Below, in pieces: positions 5,886-7,657 of a DNA stretch of 7,657 nt (position 1 is the stretch's first letter; every line of letters begins with the position of its first letter). A model generated the notes under the pieces. It saw only the letters and a list, made by a program, of their open reading frames with translations. It had not been told where the DNA came from and made no database searches. Source of the DNA: Acidobacteriota bacterium (GTDB lineage Bacteria; Acidobacteriota; Aminicenantia; Aminicenantales; Saccharicenantaceae); the NCBI GenBank assembly GCA_003476685.1, contig DMVN01000175.1, positions 409-8,065 of the forward strand, written 5' to 3'. The position numbers and the translations under genes were made by a program.

Positions 5886-5959
5886 TGGCGGCGGAGGGAT
5901 TTGAACCCCCGACACTGCGGATATGAGCCGCATGCTCTGACCAACTGAGCTACGCCGCC
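5886..5959 (-). tRNA. tRNA with CAT anticodon, probably elongator tRNA-Met
   Basis: A complete 74-nt cloverleaf: acceptor GGCGGCG/CGCCGCC, D-stem GCTC/GAGC, anticodon stem TGCGG/CCGCA with loop CTCATAT (anticodon at 5923-5925), T-stem GGGGG/CCCTC with loop TTCAAAT, and discriminator A. CCA is not encoded. A paired first base and the absence of the three G-C anticodon-stem pairs exclude initiator tRNA. A CAU anticodon could be elongator Met or lysidine-modified Ile2. The GGCGG acceptor and GTGTC-GGGGG arm resemble bacterial elongator tRNA-Met, while the C4-G69/C5-G68 pairs favoured by E. coli TilS are absent, so Met is preferred despite the neighbouring tilS. Confidence 0.95.
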
Positions 5960-5969
5960 GGGTATGTGA

Positions 5970-5998
5970 ATTTTATATGAGCCACCCCCGTTAGTCAA
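5970..5998 (-). promoter_or_regulatory. Sigma-70-type promoter for tRNA-tilS
   Basis: On the - strand a -35 box TTGACT (5993-5998) and a -10 box TAAAAT (5970-5975) are separated by exactly 17 bp; each matches consensus at 5 of 6 positions. The predicted start site falls about 3-4 nt before the tRNA 5' end, the usual arrangement for a tRNA gene. No separate promoter is possible in the 8-nt gap before tilS, so this one probably drives both. Confidence 0.78.
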
Positions 5999-6011
5999 CA
6001 GTCCCATTCCC

Positions 6012-6039
6012 AGAGGGGACACCTGCTGGTGTCCCCTCT
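6012..6039. repeat. Family-B palindrome 1
   Basis: AGAGGGGACACC and GGTGTCCCCTCT form a perfect 12-bp inverted repeat around TGCT. It lies just upstream of the tRNA promoter. No T-run follows on the - strand; on the + strand only a spaced TTTT occurs. Confidence 0.85.
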
Positions 6040-6085
6040 TGGGTGCTTTTATGATTTAATTCCCCCAAGAAATTTCGCCTGAAAA

Positions 6086-6111
6086 GAGGGGACACTTGCA
6101 GATGTCCCCTT
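6086..6111. repeat. Family-B palindrome 2
   Basis: AGGGGACA (6087-6094) and TGTCCCCT (6103-6110) pair around a CTTGCAGA centre containing TGCA. On the - strand it is followed by CTTTTC, so it could act as a weak terminator. Confidence 0.8.
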
Positions 6112-6166
6112 CTCATTTCCTCCGCAACGATTTACCTGTGAAAAGTTTGGGCGGCCTTGGCAACCA

Positions 6167-6186
6167 GGGACACTTGCAGGTGTCCC
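6167..6186. repeat. Family-B palindrome 3
   Basis: GGGACACTTG and CAGGTGTCCC form a 10-bp inverted repeat with one G-T pair around a TGCA centre. No T-run follows on either strand. Confidence 0.8.
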
Positions 6187-6230
6187 CAACTTTGTCGCTC
6201 CAATTCAAGGGGAAAAAATATTAAAAACGG

Positions 6231-6261
6231 TGAAAAAAGGGGACACCTGCAGGTGTCCCCT
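6231..6261 (-). terminator. Family-B palindrome 4, intrinsic terminator of the Fe-S protein gene
   Basis: A perfect 24-bp palindrome (6238-6261): AGGGGACACCTG followed by its exact reverse complement. On the - strand it begins 5 nt after the TAA of the Fe-S protein gene and is followed directly by TTTTTT, the standard form of a Rho-independent terminator. It separates that gene from the tRNA-tilS unit. Confidence 0.8.
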
Positions 6262-6265
6262 CTGG

Positions 6266-7657
6266 TTAGAGGAGTTCGGCTGAGTGCTTCACCTTCACTG
6301 GCTTCTTCCCCGCCAGGAGGCCACCCTTGATCTGCAGCAGACACCCCGGGCAATCCATCACCACTACCTCCGCCCCGGTCTTTTCTATTGCCTCAAGCTT
6401 CTGCCGCAGCAAGGCTTCTGAGACCGCCGCGCGCTCCACCGAAAACACCCCGGCAAAGCCACAGCAGACATCCGCCTCCTCCATCTCTACCAGCTCGTAG
6501 CCCGCCCCCTCCAGCAACCGACGCGAAACCTCCGCCTCCTTCAGCACAAATTTATGATGACAGGAGTCATGGTAGGTGATTTTTATTTTCGCCGTCGTCT
6601 CGCCCCTTATTTCTGGTTCCGGTCGGGCCTCAATTCGGACCTCAGTTCCGACTTCCGGTCCCGGCCCCTCCCTCAAAGCGGTAACGGTTGACTGTCCCTT
6701 TCCCGCCTCAAATTCAGACCAGCCCTGGCCTTTGGCCCCACCCGCGGTCTCCTTCTCGGCCTTCTCTATATGCTGCTCTATATGGTGCCCATCTTTTACA
6801 GCCTCATCGGTTACTCCCGTCCCGCCTCCCAATCCTATCCTTTCTCCCTCTACCCTGCCCAGCTCCTCATGATACTTTACTGCGACCTCCAGACCTTCCT
6901 CCTCAACGAACGACACCAGAGTTTTCACTCGCTCCTTGAAAACCGCCGCCTTTTCCTCATCCAGCATGATCTCTGTCATCAACCTCGGGCCCAGCTCCCT
7001 CAGCATGGCTGTGCAGGTCGGGCACAAAGCTATAATCCGGTAATAATCGCCCCTGAGCAATTTCTCCGCCACCCGGCCAAATTCCTTCCTGGCTTCTTCC
7101 ACATAACCCGAATTGGCCGCCGGGAAACCGCAGCAGCCATCAAACGGCACCTCCACCTCGAAGCCATGCCTCCGCAGCAATCTATACGTCGCCATCCCGG
7201 TCTCCGGGAAAAAATTTTCTATAAGACACCCCGGGAATATGGCGACCTTTTTGCCAACTCCCATCCCCGCCTGCAATCCTTCCTGACCGTGTTTCCTAAC
7301 CTCATGTAACCGAAAGTCATCCTGCCCTTTGCTTCCTTCACCCCCCACCTCTTTTTTCGCCTCAACCTGCTTTTCCCTTGCATTTTCCCTTGCTTGTTCC
7401 TCCGCTACCAGCGCCGTAAAGCTCCTCTCGGCCGGCGCCGGGAACATCTCCAGCCGCCGCAGCATCCCCACCCCTGCCGACGGCGCCTCCGGCAGCGGCA
7501 CTTTCACCCGGCCTTCCTTACTTATCAACGGCCTGGCCACCCTTCCCAGGGCAAAAAGCTTCCGCTCCACCTGCGGCCGTCCCAGCACCGCACCAAAAGC
7601 CGCCTTTTTCCAAAGCTTCCCTCCCCTTTCTCTGACAATCTTTTCGCGCAACCTCCT
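6266..7657 (-). CDS. Two-CCG-domain Fe-S oxidoreductase subunit, GlcF/LutA/HdrD-like (N-terminus outside window)
   Basis: At least 461 residues of a (4Fe-4S) electron-transfer protein of the glycolate oxidase GlcF / lactate oxidase LutA / heterodisulfide reductase HdrD type. Numbering from TTG 7651, domain one has C142 ('FPGCL'), C173-C174 ('DGCCGFP') and C210/C213 ('CPTC'); domain two has C364 ('HDSCHH'), C396-C397 ('CCGFAG') and C434/C437 ('DCPGC'). This is the complete CX(n)CCGX(n)CXXC pattern twice. Relatives have a two-cluster ferredoxin domain before the part visible here, and the frame stays open to the window edge; AGGAGG directly abuts TTG 7651 without spacing, so I read the gene as cut by the window. 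Two charged, low-complexity stretches (~80-132 and ~255-355) interrupt the usual domain spacing. Substrate and redox partner are not deducible. Confidence 0.82.
   Translation of the reverse strand, partial: RRLREKIVRERGGKLWKKAAFGAVLGRPQVERKLFALGRVARPLISKEGRVKVPLPEAPSAGVGMLRRLEMFPAPAERSFTALVAEEQARENAREKQVEAKKEVGGEGSKGQDDFRLHEVRKHGQEGLQAGMGVGKKVAIFPGCLIENFFPETGMATYRLLRRHGFEVEVPFDGCCGFPAANSGYVEEARKEFGRVAEKLLRGDYYRIIALCPTCTAMLRELGPRLMTEIMLDEEKAAVFKERVKTLVSFVEEEGLEVAVKYHEELGRVEGERIGLGGGTGVTDEAVKDGHHIEQHIEKAEKETAGGAKGQGWSEFEAGKGQSTVTALREGPGPEVGTEVRIEARPEPEIRGETTAKIKITYHDSCHHKFVLKEAEVSRRLLEGAGYELVEMEEADVCCGFAGVFSVERAAVSEALLRQKLEAIEKTGAEVVVMDCPGCLLQIKGGLLAGKKPVKVKHSAELL
7370..7393 (-). repeat. 12-bp tandem duplication in the Fe-S protein gene
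   Basis: On the - strand GCAAGGGAAAAT is followed by GCAAGGGAAAAG, 11 of 12 bases identical, encoding Ala-Arg-Glu-Asn and Ala-Arg-Glu-Lys. It lies in the first low-complexity insertion of the protein and suggests that insertion grew at least partly by local duplication. Confidence 0.75.

Noticed and set aside
5886..5959. Initiator tRNA-fMet
   Set aside because: The first acceptor base is paired and the anticodon stem lacks the three consecutive G-C pairs of initiator tRNA.
6012..6261. CRISPR array, because of four short repeats at regular spacing
   Set aside because: The repeats are near-perfect palindromes that differ in sequence, the intervals between them are about 50 bp, and there are no cas genes. 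A REP-type palindrome cluster fits better.
6770..7309. + strand frame opposite the Fe-S protein gene
   Set aside because: The - strand contains both complete CCG cysteine motifs; the + strand product has none and is a shadow.
7649..7657. AGGAGG followed by TTG as the true start of the Fe-S protein
   Set aside because: There is no spacing between the purine run and TTG, the frame stays open to the edge, and relatives have a ferredoxin domain before this point, so the gene is more likely cut by the window.

Overview
The window looks like a bacterial chromosome segment of moderate GC content. It carries two housekeeping neighbourhoods separated by a repeat-rich island. The mix points to a Gram-negative-type or candidate-phylum anaerobe: a type IV prepilin peptidase behind a membrane-anchored TPR protein, an ABC-2 exporter, a two-CCG-domain Fe-S oxidoreductase subunit, and GGGGACAC-type repeats with a REP-associated transposase. 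Aminicenantes, Acidobacteriota or a delta-proteobacterial relative would fit. This is inference from gene style, not a firm assignment.

Left part (1-3073, all + strand): the tail of an ABC transporter ATPase, its ABC-2 permease with an ATGA stop/start overlap, a purine-rich gap, a doubtful small AT-rich ORF, a TPR protein with one N-terminal membrane anchor, and a prepilin peptidase (PilD family) overlapping it. The last two look like a translationally coupled pair serving type IV pilus or type II secretion biogenesis.

Middle (3074-4470): a RAYT gene (REP-associated HUH/Y1 transposase) lies between two identical 29-bp direct repeats (family A, core GGGGGACACAATACTCG). Beyond it is a gap built almost wholly of tandem repeats with periods of 16, 11, 9 and 5 bp, closed by an inverted family-A copy.

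Right part (4471-7657, all - strand): tilS (tRNA-Ile lysidine synthetase) carries a fourth family-A repeat inserted in frame and translated within the protein. A CAU-anticodon tRNA lies only 8 nt upstream of tilS, behind a near-consensus sigma-70 promoter, so tilS is probably expressed as a tRNA-mRNA cotranscript. Next come four evenly spaced palindromes (family B, GGGGACAC-TGCA-GTGTCCCC type), one of them a convincing terminator. Last is the C-terminal part of a GlcF/LutA/HdrD-like Fe-S protein with two CCG domains and two unusual low-complexity insertions.

The most interesting signal is the family-A repeat system. It has a 17-nt invariant core, a resident RAYT, and all four copies read in the sense direction of the gene they touch. 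Three lie 1-12 nt after a stop codon. The fourth has become part of the TilS protein.
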